Notes under the pieces: generated by a model
What the model was told of the DNA's origin: nothing
What the model saw: only the letters and a program-made list of their open reading frames with translations
Database searches by the model: none
Part shown: positions 25,070-32,735 of the stretch, piece after piece
How the letters are laid out: each line of letters opens with the position of its first letter
How positions within the stretch are numbered: the stretch's first letter is position 1
Made by a program: the position numbers and the translations under genes
DNA from: Pirellulales bacterium
GTDB taxonomy: Bacteria; Planctomycetota; Planctomycetia; Pirellulales; Lacipirellulaceae
Direction: 5' to 3'
Assembly (NCBI GenBank): GCA_028279215.1
Contig: JANQOF010000040.1
Span: 1-35,025, forward strand
Length of the DNA stretch: 35,025 bases

Positions 25070-26170
25070 ATGACCAAGCTTCAGGCGGCTCAAATAACCA
25101 CGTTGGCCCTATGCGTTTCGTTGGGGTCTCCTTTCTCGGCCGATGCTCGCCAATCGGTCGTTGAGAACTTCGACCGCATCGCCGAGCCCTATCCCACATC
25201 GCAAGACGGCGACGCGGCCACCCACACCGACGAGACTCAATTGTCGGTCGCTAAGAACTTCGCCGAGCAGGTCTGCTACGACTGCTCCTGCAACACCTCG
25301 GATGCCTGCTGCGGCTGCAATCCAAACGCTTGTTGTTATGACGACTGCGGATGTGCCCTTCCTGAGTTGCTACTGGGCTGCTTCTGCCCGACGCCGTGCT
25401 GTTGTGATGATTGGATCAGCCCCATGACCAACCCGGCGTATTTCGAAGACCCACGGACTCTCACTGAGTTGCGTGGCATCTTCTTGCAACATAAGGTGCC
25501 GGGCAACTTGGGCGGCGGCGACATCCAGGTTTACGCCGTGCAGATTCGCGCCGCGCTCAGCGATCGTCTATCGATTGTTGCCGCGAAGGATGGTTACCTT
25601 GTATCGAGCAATCCCGTGATCGGCGACGGCTGGGCCGACATCGAGTTGGGGCTCAAGTACAACTTGATTCGGGACTGCTATTCCGAGACGCTGCTTAGCG
25701 CCGGCTTTTCGTACGAAATGCCGACAGGTACGCCCCGCGCCTTCCAAGGTCGTGGCGACGGTGAGTTCCATCTTTACCTCACGGGTGGAAAAGAGTTGTG
25801 CTGCGATTGGCACTATCTGAGTGCGTTTGGGCTGAGGCTCCCCGCAAACGACCGTGAGAGCGAAACCAGCCTCTATTGGTCGAACCACATCGACTATCAC
25901 ATGGGGTACGGACTGTACCCATTGGCCGAATTCAACTGGTTCCATTGGACCGAGAGTGGCGAAAACGGCATTCCCGGTATCTCCGGCGGCGACTTGTTCA
26001 ACTTCGGTTCGACCGGTATTGCTGGCAACGACATCGTTACTGGGGCGTTTGGCCTTAAATACAAGCCGAATCGCCTGACCGAACTCGGTATCGCGTGGGA
26101 AAACCCGCTGACGCAGCGGCGCGACGTGCTTGAGAACCGGCTAACCGTGGACATGATTCTTCGATATTGA
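25070..26170 (+). CDS. Secreted protein with Cys-rich segment and predicted outer-membrane beta barrel
   Basis: A 366-residue exported protein. The signal peptide (MTKLQAAQITTLALCVSLGS) is followed by an acidic linker and then 15 cysteines within about 46 residues (CYDCSC, ACCGC, ACCYDDCGC, GCFCPTPCCC). From about residue 115 on, alternating aromatic/polar strands (IQVYAVQIRAALSDRLSIVA, WADIELGLKYNLIRD, LLSAGFSYEMPTG) end in LTVDMILRY, whose final aromatic residue fits an outer-membrane barrel. ATG 25070 is chosen because GAAGGA lies about 8 bases upstream and the signal peptide then starts correctly. The Cys cluster suggests metal or disulfide chemistry. It is divergent from the cbb3 operon. 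Function unknown. Confidence 0.8.
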   Translation: MTKLQAAQITTLALCVSLGSPFSADARQSVVENFDRIAEPYPTSQDGDAATHTDETQLSVAKNFAEQVCYDCSCNTSDACCGCNPNACCYDDCGCALPELLLGCFCPTPCCCDDWISPMTNPAYFEDPRTLTELRGIFLQHKVPGNLGGGDIQVYAVQIRAALSDRLSIVAAKDGYLVSSNPVIGDGWADIELGLKYNLIRDCYSETLLSAGFSYEMPTGTPRAFQGRGDGEFHLYLTGGKELCCDWHYLSAFGLRLPANDRESETSLYWSNHIDYHMGYGLYPLAEFNWFHWTESGENGIPGISGGDLFNFGSTGIAGNDIVTGAFGLKYKPNRLTELGIAWENPLTQRRDVLENRLTVDMILRY

Positions 26171-26204
26171 ACGAAGTCGCGACTTGCTCTTGTGGATTGC
26201 TGCG

Positions 26205-26235
26205 CCCTCCCACATCTTGTGTGGGAGGGTTTTTT
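26205..26235 (+). terminator. Strong rho-independent terminator
   Basis: CCCTCCCACA (26205-26214) and TGTGGGAGGG (26220-26229) are exact inverse copies around a 5-base loop, followed directly by TTTTTT and a further TTTT. It lies 35 bases after the stop of the Cys-rich barrel gene and is the clearest terminator in the window. Confidence 0.95.
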
Positions 26236-26378
26236 CGTTTTGTGCTAGCCCGAGTGTATCGATTCGACCGACAACTTCTATAATTTGGGGGTCAAGAGAG
26301 GCCGCTCCGCCAGAAACAACGAACTATGTTTGTAGCATTGTCTACCTGGAGTTTCGTCTTCCGCTGGGGGGTGTCACC

Positions 26379-26795
26379 GTGCCGTTACAAGTCGCGTTGC
26401 TAGAGCAGAGTTTCGCCAGTGTTGCTCCACAGGGAGAGCGTATCGCAGATGTGTTCTATCAGCAGTTATTCAATGACTACCCAGAGGTTCAGCCACTGTT
26501 CGCAAACGCGAATATGGCAGAACAGAAGAGAAAGCTGCTGTCGTCCCTGCAACTCGTGATTGAGAACCTACGTAGGCCTGATACTCTGGTCCCAGCTCTC
26601 GAGAAACTTGGGCTAAGACACATTGACTACGGCACGCAAGAGTCACATTATCCCGCCGTCGGTGAAACACTGCTGAGCACGCTTGCCGAAGTGGCTGGGG
26701 ATGCCTGGAACGACGAACTAGACGACGCCTGGTCGGAAGCGTACGAAGAAATTGTGGGGATCATGCTCAACGGCGCGGCGCAACCCGCTAGCTAG
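26379..26795 (+). CDS. Single-domain globin
   Basis: A 138-residue heme globin of the bacterial flavohemoglobin/Vitreoscilla type without the reductase domain. Proximal His81 is in LGLRHIDYG, distal Tyr27 (B10) in FYQQLFND, and Gln49 (E7) in AEQKRKLL. LEKLGLRHIDYGTQESHYPA, VGETLLSTL and DAWSEAYEEIVGIML are diagnostic. These residues fit O2 binding or NO dioxygenation with an outside reductase. The GTG at 26379 gives the normal globin length. The frame opens earlier, at 26184, overlapping the terminator, which makes that start implausible. The YbaN-like gene follows after 5 bases, so both are likely co-transcribed. Confidence 0.92.
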   Translation: MPLQVALLEQSFASVAPQGERIADVFYQQLFNDYPEVQPLFANANMAEQKRKLLSSLQLVIENLRRPDTLVPALEKLGLRHIDYGTQESHYPAVGETLLSTLAEVAGDAWNDELDDAWSEAYEEIVGIMLNGAAQPAS

Positions 26796-26800
26796 AATCG

Positions 26801-27235
26801 ATGCAAACCATGGAAGCGACGGCGGAAAACACAGTAGCCTCCACAGCCTGCGAATGCGTGCAGGGCGTGCGTCGTGTGACTTACATTGCAATGGCGGCAT
26901 TGTTCTTCGCCTTCGGAGCCATTGGAGTTGTGCTGCCAGGCTTGCCCACAACGCCGTTCTGGTTGCTGACGAGCTACTTCCTGGCACGCTCTTGGCCCGC
27001 GCTCAACCGTCGGCTGATGAAGAATCGGCTTATCGGACCAATGTTGCATGAGTGGCACCAGCATCGTTCGGTGAAACGAAGCGTGAAGCGCACCGCAATT
27101 GTGATGGTTGTTTGCGCGGTGGTATTCGTCGTTGCGCTCGGAAACCTCACTCCGGTCGGGCTGGCGACCATGCTCTCGGCAGCCACGATCGGATTGGCGG
27201 TCGTCTGCCGTCTGCCTGTTCGGGATGAACCGTAA
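26801..27235 (+). CDS. YbaN/DUF454 family inner-membrane protein
   Basis: A 144-residue membrane protein of the DUF454 (YbaN) family, whose function is not known. The signature GAIGVVLPGLPTTPFWLLTS (about 38-57) followed by YFLARSWPALNRRLMKN is clear. About three to four membrane helices are visible, with VKRSVKRTAIVMVVCAVVFV as the third. It follows the globin gene by 5 bases. Met1 at 26801 or Met4 at 26810 are both possible; I took the first. It converges on the nucleotidyltransferase gene, with 2 bases between the stops and no visible terminator. Confidence 0.88.
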   Translation: MQTMEATAENTVASTACECVQGVRRVTYIAMAALFFAFGAIGVVLPGLPTTPFWLLTSYFLARSWPALNRRLMKNRLIGPMLHEWHQHRSVKRSVKRTAIVMVVCAVVFVVALGNLTPVGLATMLSAATIGLAVVCRLPVRDEP

Positions 27236-27237
27236 GA

Positions 27238-28134
27238 CTACCATAACTGCTCCGGGTACACTCCTTCCTTGACCAACTCAGCGATGTGGGCTTGCGTCGC
27301 CGGCAGGTCTTCCTGGTAGGTCATGCCACACCATCGTTCGTTCGTGGGAAGCACTCTCACGCTCAGTCTGTCTTGATACATGAGTCGCTTGATGAACGTC
27401 GGCAACTCAAATTCGATGGATGGATCCGGGGCACCGACCAAGAAGTCATGAAATCCTTGTTCGAGTTCAGCGAGCATCGCGTGATGAAACCCCCACAAGT
27501 TCATCGATACCGTCGCGTCGATCGCCAGCGAGAACTCAGCCCCGTTGTCACGGCAAACTGCTGTCTCGTCGTGGCGGGCAATTTCGAATCGCTCTACGAT
27601 GTCGCTTAGCCAGCCGTCGTGCGCTTCGCACACTCCGCGATTCACTGTGCCATGCGCCGACAACGTGTTCTGCAGTTGGTAGCCGACCATCGCGGCGGAG
27701 TCGCCCGTGCCGGTCTTGCGAAGGTATTCTCCGAGGGCCTGTATCGCCGAGGGTCCATAGAAATCGTCGGCATTGATCGCAGCGAACGATCCAGGCACAG
27801 ACGGCTTGGCACATAAGACCGCGTGCGCCGTGCCCCACGGCTTCGACCGCTCGGGCCCGCGATAGGTGTCGGGGACGAATGCTCCGGGCTCTTGGTAGGC
27901 AAATTGCAAATCGAGTTTGCCCGCGACACGGTCGGCGAACTTCTCGCGAAAAGCGGCCACCGCTTCCTGGCGTACGACCAGCACGACCTTGCCAAAGCCC
28001 GACCGCTCGGCATCGAAGATGGAGTACTCCATCAGCGCTTGCCGCATAGGTCCAACGGAAGCAAGTTGCTTCAGGCCACCGTATCGGCGCGCCGCGCCGG
28101 CCGCCATGATCACCAGAGTGAGAGGTGCTTCCAT
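27238..28134 (-). CDS. Sugar-phosphate nucleotidyltransferase-like protein
   Basis: A 298-residue Rossmann-type nucleotidyltransferase, the class that joins a nucleotide to a sugar phosphate. The N-terminal MAAGAARRYGGLKQL (10-24) is the NTP-binding loop with its conserved Arg and Lys, PWGTAHA is at 99-105, and NADDFYG (121-127) would carry the metal-binding Asp pair. The C-terminal half (LWGFHHAMLAELEQGFHDFL and VRVLPTNERWCGMTYQEDL) fits the family but shows no further named domain. The sugar and nucleotide cannot be told. It is probably involved in envelope polysaccharide precursors. It stands alone. Confidence 0.85.
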   Translation of the reverse strand: MEAPLTLVIMAAGAARRYGGLKQLASVGPMRQALMEYSIFDAERSGFGKVVLVVRQEAVAAFREKFADRVAGKLDLQFAYQEPGAFVPDTYRGPERSKPWGTAHAVLCAKPSVPGSFAAINADDFYGPSAIQALGEYLRKTGTGDSAAMVGYQLQNTLSAHGTVNRGVCEAHDGWLSDIVERFEIARHDETAVCRDNGAEFSLAIDATVSMNLWGFHHAMLAELEQGFHDFLVGAPDPSIEFELPTFIKRLMYQDRLSVRVLPTNERWCGMTYQEDLPATQAHIAELVKEGVYPEQLW

Positions 28135-28457
28135 AGATTTGCTAGCTGGCAGGTGTTAAGTGGTGCGAATCGCAATGTTAGCCCCAACCGCAAGCAGCGC
28201 CCACCGCGACTTGAGACGGCTCGGTTGGGGGAGGTTTGATCATTTTCGATGGCAGCAAGTGGTACACGAATCGGAATCAAAGAAAAAAATGGAATAAAAA
28301 AAGCCAGTGCCGTAGAACAACGGTACGCGGGGGTCAGGTTATCGACTCGCGGCGCCTTCAGCTAGGACAGCATGGGACCGCGAACGCACAACCGGCCCTA
28401 TCTCGGGCCTTGGACGTCAAATGGATTCTCATCTCACCCCAACCAAAGAGGCCCATC
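28135..28457. other. Leader region of the heme peroxidase gene
   Basis: No gene is recognised, although the frame of the peroxidase opens at 28236. It contains an A-rich stretch (28281-28302) followed by CCGT-AGAACA-ACGG and a G-rich segment flanked by CGCG on both sides, which could form a structured 5' leader. No known riboswitch consensus was matched. Confidence 0.35.
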
Positions 28458-30539
28458 ATGTATCGCCATGCGCACTCAGCGAAATCTCCCGCCACACGCA
28501 AATTCGAGGTTCTGGAGCACCGACAACTACTTTCCGCCGACGGGCTGGCAGCGTCCGATCCGCTTCTGCCCCCCGGCGAAGAACTGGCTACCGTTGATTC
28601 GGGTGTTACGGAGTACGGCGACGATACCTCCCACGTGCATGTTCGCGGCGAAGCGGTGCCGATTCCCGAACCGGTATCGCTAGACGAATTTCGCTCCTTC
28701 GATGGCACGGGCAACAACATTGCCGATCCCCTTCTGGGAAACGCAGGAACCCAACTACTGCGAGCAGCCCCAGCCGAATACGCGGATGGAATATCGGAGT
28801 TGGCGGGAGCGGATCGCCCTAGCGCCCGGGAAGTCAGCAATGCCCTGGCGGCGCAAGATCCGGACGCCGTGGGCAACTCTCGTGAGTTGTCCGCGTTTGT
28901 GTTCCTGTGGGGACAGTTTCTCGACCATGATATCGACCTCACCGAGTCCGAACACATCGAGTACGAGCCAATCGAGGTCCCCACAGACGACCCGTTCTTC
29001 GACCCGGACGGTACCGGCAACCAGTTCATCAGTTTCTTCCGTTCAATATTCGACACTTCTACCGGCGACGGCCTCGACAACCCACGAGAGCAAATCAACC
29101 AAATCACTGCTTTCATCGATGGTTCCCAAGTGTACGGCTCCGACCAGGCAACGGCCGACAGCCTGCGATCGTTCGTTGGTGGGCGGATGCTGATCTCCGA
29201 CGATGGTTTTCTGCCGACCGACAGTGAAGGCAGCTTCCTCGCCGGCGACATTCGCGCTAACGAGAACATCTCGCTGACCGCGATGCACACGTTGTTTGTT
29301 CGCGAACACAACTGGTGGGCCGGCCAAATTGCCGCCGAAAACCCCGCTCTCACTGATGAAGAGATCTTTCAGCGTGCCCGCGCGATTGTGGTAGCCGAGT
29401 TGCAAGTCATCACGTTTGAGGAATTCCTTCCGGCACTGTTAGGACGCGATGCCATCGCGCCGTACGCGGGCTACGACCCAACGGTCGACCCTGGGATCAC
29501 AAACGAGTTCTCCACCGCCGCGTTTCGCATGGGGCATAGCCTGCTAAATGACGAAATCGATTTCATTGGCAATGATGGACGCGAGGTGCTCGAATCGGTG
29601 GCATTGGCCGACGCATTTTTTAATCCAGGAATGTTGCTCGATACGGGCATCGACTCGCTACTCAAGAGTGCTGCTTCATCACAATCGCAGGAGGTCGATC
29701 CGCGTATTGTCGATAGCGTTCGCAACTTCCTGTTTGGAGTTCCCGGGGCCGGTGGCCTCGACTTGGCGTCGCTCAACATTCAGCGCGGCCGCGACCATGG
29801 GCTGGCCGACTACAACTCGGTTCGCGAAGCGTATGGGTTGCAGCGCGTTACCACCTTTGCCGAGATCACGTCCGATCTCAATCTCCAGACCGCGCTTGCC
29901 GACATGTACATCACAGTCGACGACATCGACCTCTGGGTCGGCGCCCTGGCGGAAGACCACGTCGGCGGCAGTAGTGTTGGCGAGCTGACCCAAACGATAC
30001 TCGCCGATCAGTTCAGCCGCTTGCGCGACGGCGATCGGTTCTGGTACCAAAACTCGTTCTCCGCCGCCGACGCCCGCACGCTGGAGCAAACCCGCTTGTC
30101 GGACATCATTCAGCGAAACACGGAAGTCACCAATTTGCAACGAAACGTGTTCTTCATGTCGGCCTCCATCTCGGGCACGGTATTCGACAACGACCGAAAC
30201 GGGCTCGCGGGAGTTACGGTCGAGCTGCTCAACGGCGATGGCGACGTGGTCGACGCAACCGTGACCAACAAGCGCGGTCGCTATCGGTTCACCGGGTTGA
30301 CGGAAACTGGCGACTATCAAGTTCGTGTGCTGCGTCCAACCGATTTTGGAATCGTCGCCGAGACCCGCGACGTCCTCGTATCGCGCGGCGACCTCGACAT
30401 CGACCTCGACTTTGGCGAGAAGCGCGACGACCGCGACGACGACCGACGAACTCGCGACCGCAAAGTCCGATCGTTGGACACGGCCATGGAGTCCGACATG
30501 ACTGAACACGACAGCAAGCGTCGCGACCGACGGCGTTGA
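28458..30539 (+). CDS. Secreted animal-type heme peroxidase with LEPR-XLL-like N-terminus and SdrD-like B domain
   Basis: A 693-residue peroxidase of the myeloperoxidase/peroxidasin superfamily. FEVLEHRQLLSADG (16-29) is the LEPR-XLL-like motif of planctomycete surface proteins. The peroxidase domain (about 80-580) shows LWGQFLDHDIDL with Asp156/His157 (heme-ester and distal His), the distal Arg282 and Glu283 in REHNWW, proximal His360 in FRMGHSLL, and SLNIQRGRDHGLADYN as in myeloperoxidase. A C-terminal Cna B/SdrD-like domain (about 605-670, SISGTVFDNDRNGLAGVTVE) ends in a highly charged Arg/Asp tail. ATG 28458 follows AAAGAGG and places the motif near the N-terminus. It could oxidise halides, phenols or cell-surface matrix. 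Confidence 0.93.
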   Translation: MYRHAHSAKSPATRKFEVLEHRQLLSADGLAASDPLLPPGEELATVDSGVTEYGDDTSHVHVRGEAVPIPEPVSLDEFRSFDGTGNNIADPLLGNAGTQLLRAAPAEYADGISELAGADRPSAREVSNALAAQDPDAVGNSRELSAFVFLWGQFLDHDIDLTESEHIEYEPIEVPTDDPFFDPDGTGNQFISFFRSIFDTSTGDGLDNPREQINQITAFIDGSQVYGSDQATADSLRSFVGGRMLISDDGFLPTDSEGSFLAGDIRANENISLTAMHTLFVREHNWWAGQIAAENPALTDEEIFQRARAIVVAELQVITFEEFLPALLGRDAIAPYAGYDPTVDPGITNEFSTAAFRMGHSLLNDEIDFIGNDGREVLESVALADAFFNPGMLLDTGIDSLLKSAASSQSQEVDPRIVDSVRNFLFGVPGAGGLDLASLNIQRGRDHGLADYNSVREAYGLQRVTTFAEITSDLNLQTALADMYITVDDIDLWVGALAEDHVGGSSVGELTQTILADQFSRLRDGDRFWYQNSFSAADARTLEQTRLSDIIQRNTEVTNLQRNVFFMSASISGTVFDNDRNGLAGVTVELLNGDGDVVDATVTNKRGRYRFTGLTETGDYQVRVLRPTDFGIVAETRDVLVSRGDLDIDLDFGEKRDDRDDDRRTRDRKVRSLDTAMESDMTEHDSKRRDRRR

Positions 30540-30781
30540 AACTGCTCATAAGTGCTATGCAAAGAACGCCTGGCAGTCCAATCGCATTAGGCTATTCTGG
30601 AGCGTGCCATCCGATTCGGTGCCTTCGACATTAATGGGGCGGTGATCCGCACCCAATCGCCGCCTAGGCGAACGGCCGATTTGCACGGATCAAGTCCTCC
30701 TGCGATACTGATAGCCACCTTCAGGGTTGGTAACGAGTGACATAGGTTCTCAGCCAAACGCTTCGCCGGAACGGGACAGAA

Positions 30782-32215
30782 ATGGGCTCGAAAGCGATAC
30801 GCACCGCCATGGTGTGGAGTCTTAGCGTCTGCTTTGCGCACCAACCGGACTGCGCCGGCCAATCGCCCGGCGTACCTGCTCTGCCTACTACCACGCAGGA
30901 CTACGTGGGGTACGCCGTGACCAACCTTCCATCGCACTTTGCGACTGGCGACGTGGCGGCTACCGACAACACGCCGGCCGACAATCCAATCACCAACGCG
31001 GGCGCTACGCTTGGCAGAGTGTTGTTCTACGACAAGCGACTGTCCCACAACGACGGGCTCAGTTGCGCTTCGTGTCATCAGCAGTCGACCGGCTTTGGAG
31101 ACTCCAATCAGTTCAGCGAAGGTTTCGAAGGTGGGCTTACCGGTCGGCATTCAACCGCACTATCCAATGCTGCCTACTACGAGCGAGGTCGTTTCTTCTG
31201 GGACGAACGCGCGGCGACACTGGAAGACCAAGTGCTCATGCCGATTCAGGACGCCGTGGAAATGGGAACCGATCTCGATCAACTCCGCGACGAACTCGCC
31301 GCTACTGACTACTACCCTAAACTGTTCCAAGATGCATTCGGGTCTACCGAAATCACCAACGACAGGATTGCGGGGGCGCTCGCCCAGTTCGTCCGTTCGA
31401 TGGTGTCCTATCAGTCGAAGTACGATGAAGCGGTCGAGATAGGAACCATCGAAGAGCCCGATTTTCAGTCCGTTTTCACCGCACAGGAACTGTTGGGCCA
31501 GCAACTGTTCCACGGCGTTGGCCGCTGCAGCGATTGCCATACAACGCATGCCCAAGTCGCCGAACGCCCGCAGAACATTGGCCTCGACGCCGACAATTCG
31601 GCCGACGAGGGGGCTGGCAACGGTCGATTCAAGGTCATGTCCTTGCGTAACGCCGAGGTCCGTGGACGGTTCATGCATGACGGACGCTTTGCGACTTTGG
31701 AGGAAGTTGTTGAATTCTACAACAGCGGCGTCCAAGACAATCCAAACTTAGCGGGGGCGTTGAGAACTAATGGTGGTACACCATTGCAGCTCAACTTGAC
31801 CCAGGCCGAAAAAAATGCCCTCGTGGCGTTCATGGAAACACTTACCGATAACACGTTTCTCACCAGCGACCTCTTCAGCGATCCATTCGTCGACCTGCCG
31901 GGCGACTACACCGGCGACGGCGTCGTCGACATCGACGATTACAATCGATGGAAGCAGGAGTTCGGACAGTCCGGCGACCTCTGGTCGGACGGAAACGACG
32001 ATGGCACCGTGAACCTCGCCGACTTCACCGTTTGGCGCGACAACTTGGGCCGAACTTGGGAGGACACCGCGTTCGGCGCCGCGCTCTTCGCATCGCAAGT
32101 CCCCGAGCCCAGCAGCGCCCTCATCGTGTGCCTACTCGCCGCCGCAATATGGGGAGTAAGTCGGCGGCGAGCCCCAACTCCACCCCGTAGCGCTGTTGTA
32201 TCGTGTGCCGCCTGA
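30782..32215 (+). CDS. Di-heme cytochrome c peroxidase (MauG/CCP type) with dockerin and PEP-CTERM
   Basis: A 477-residue exported di-heme peroxidase with a signal-like N-terminus (AIRTAMVWSLSVCFAHQPDCAG). Heme sites are CASCH (95-99) and CSDCH (249-253), with the methionine ligand Met298 in RGRFMHDGRF. FYDKRLSHNDGLSC, RFFWDERAATLEDQVLMPIQ and GRFKVMSLRNAE are family blocks. At 373-423 two Ca2+-binding loops (DYTGDGVVDIDDYNRW, DGNDDGTVNLADFTVW) form a type I dockerin. The C-terminus is a PEP-CTERM signal (VPEPSSALIVCLLAAAIWG, then SRRR). Enzyme, dockerin and anchor on one chain indicate a surface-attached oxidoreductase. It follows the heme peroxidase on the same strand, 242 bases later. Confidence 0.93.
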   Translation: MGSKAIRTAMVWSLSVCFAHQPDCAGQSPGVPALPTTTQDYVGYAVTNLPSHFATGDVAATDNTPADNPITNAGATLGRVLFYDKRLSHNDGLSCASCHQQSTGFGDSNQFSEGFEGGLTGRHSTALSNAAYYERGRFFWDERAATLEDQVLMPIQDAVEMGTDLDQLRDELAATDYYPKLFQDAFGSTEITNDRIAGALAQFVRSMVSYQSKYDEAVEIGTIEEPDFQSVFTAQELLGQQLFHGVGRCSDCHTTHAQVAERPQNIGLDADNSADEGAGNGRFKVMSLRNAEVRGRFMHDGRFATLEEVVEFYNSGVQDNPNLAGALRTNGGTPLQLNLTQAEKNALVAFMETLTDNTFLTSDLFSDPFVDLPGDYTGDGVVDIDDYNRWKQEFGQSGDLWSDGNDDGTVNLADFTVWRDNLGRTWEDTAFGAALFASQVPEPSSALIVCLLAAAIWGVSRRRAPTPPRSAVVSCAA

Positions 32216-32420
32216 TCGACAACCAGTAATCCCCCAATTGCCCCAAAGTGGGGAACAACCTATTCGCGCAACCTATTGAGGCGCAGAGCTTTGCGTTCTT
32301 GCCTCAATTGGCTCGGCCGAAGAACGATTCATTGGGGCAAAACTCTGGTCGCACCGCTCGCAATCGGCTTCTAAGCCGTTGTCACTTAGAGAGTTACAAG
32401 AACGGCCACTGGCCGAGCTC

Positions 32421-32466
32421 GCTGAGTTTTGCCCCAGGGTTTCCCGCCGTTGGGGCAAAACTCAGC
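32421..32466. repeat. Perfect 16-bp stem-loop of the GGGGCAAAAC family
   Basis: GCTGAGTTTTGCCCCA (32421-32436) is followed after 14 bases by its exact inverse TGGGGCAAAACTCAGC (32451-32466). The central 12 bases of each arm are the same as in the stem-loop at 13990-14015, but the loops and outer arms differ, indicating independent copies of one element. Confidence 0.9.
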
Positions 32467-32471
32467 GTATT

Positions 32472-32495
32472 CACTCGCCACCAGCCCTTGCCACT
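32472..32495 (+). repeat. Short dispersed repeat, copy B
   Basis: This matches copy A (30-53) at 23 of 24 positions and is followed by the shared TTGCCAAAGA at 32522. It lies just beyond the large stem-loop, so both could belong to one composite element. Confidence 0.6.
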
Positions 32496-32735
32496 CGCCA
32501 GCGCTCGCTGCTACACCCAAGTTGCCAAAGAACCACCGCGCAAAAGCGCGGAACAACGTGACCCCATTCGATCACAAGAGTGGCTCACTTTCCACAAGAA
32601 TCGCTCAAGAATTCACTATTCCACAGCGTGGGCCGGCAGCGGCGGCTACCGCAGCGACACCACGCGGTCACAGTCGCAACGCTACCTTCGGACAAGTGTC
32701 GGTGCCAATCGCTTCCGACTCGATCCCCCCTCCAA

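Larger units (their letters stand above)
32216..32735. other. Second repeat island
   Basis: No gene is recognised. Motifs of the GTTTTGCCCC/GGGGCAAAAC family occur near 32238, 32333 and as a large stem-loop at 32421-32466. The segment CATTGGGGCAAAAC is shared with 13886-13899. Copy B of the short dispersed repeat follows (32472-32495). A small hairpin, CCGCGC-AAAA-GCGCGG, lies near 32536-32551. Confidence 0.6.

Noticed and set aside
24683..25093. 136-codon minus-strand open frame upstream of the Rrf2 gene
   Set aside because: It would cover the entire divergent promoter region and the start of the barrel gene, and it has no family resemblance.
29679..30509. 276-codon minus-strand open frame under the heme peroxidase gene
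   Set aside because: Its sequence is a compositional shadow (Val/Asp-rich) with no family resemblance, while the plus strand encodes a clear peroxidase and B domain.
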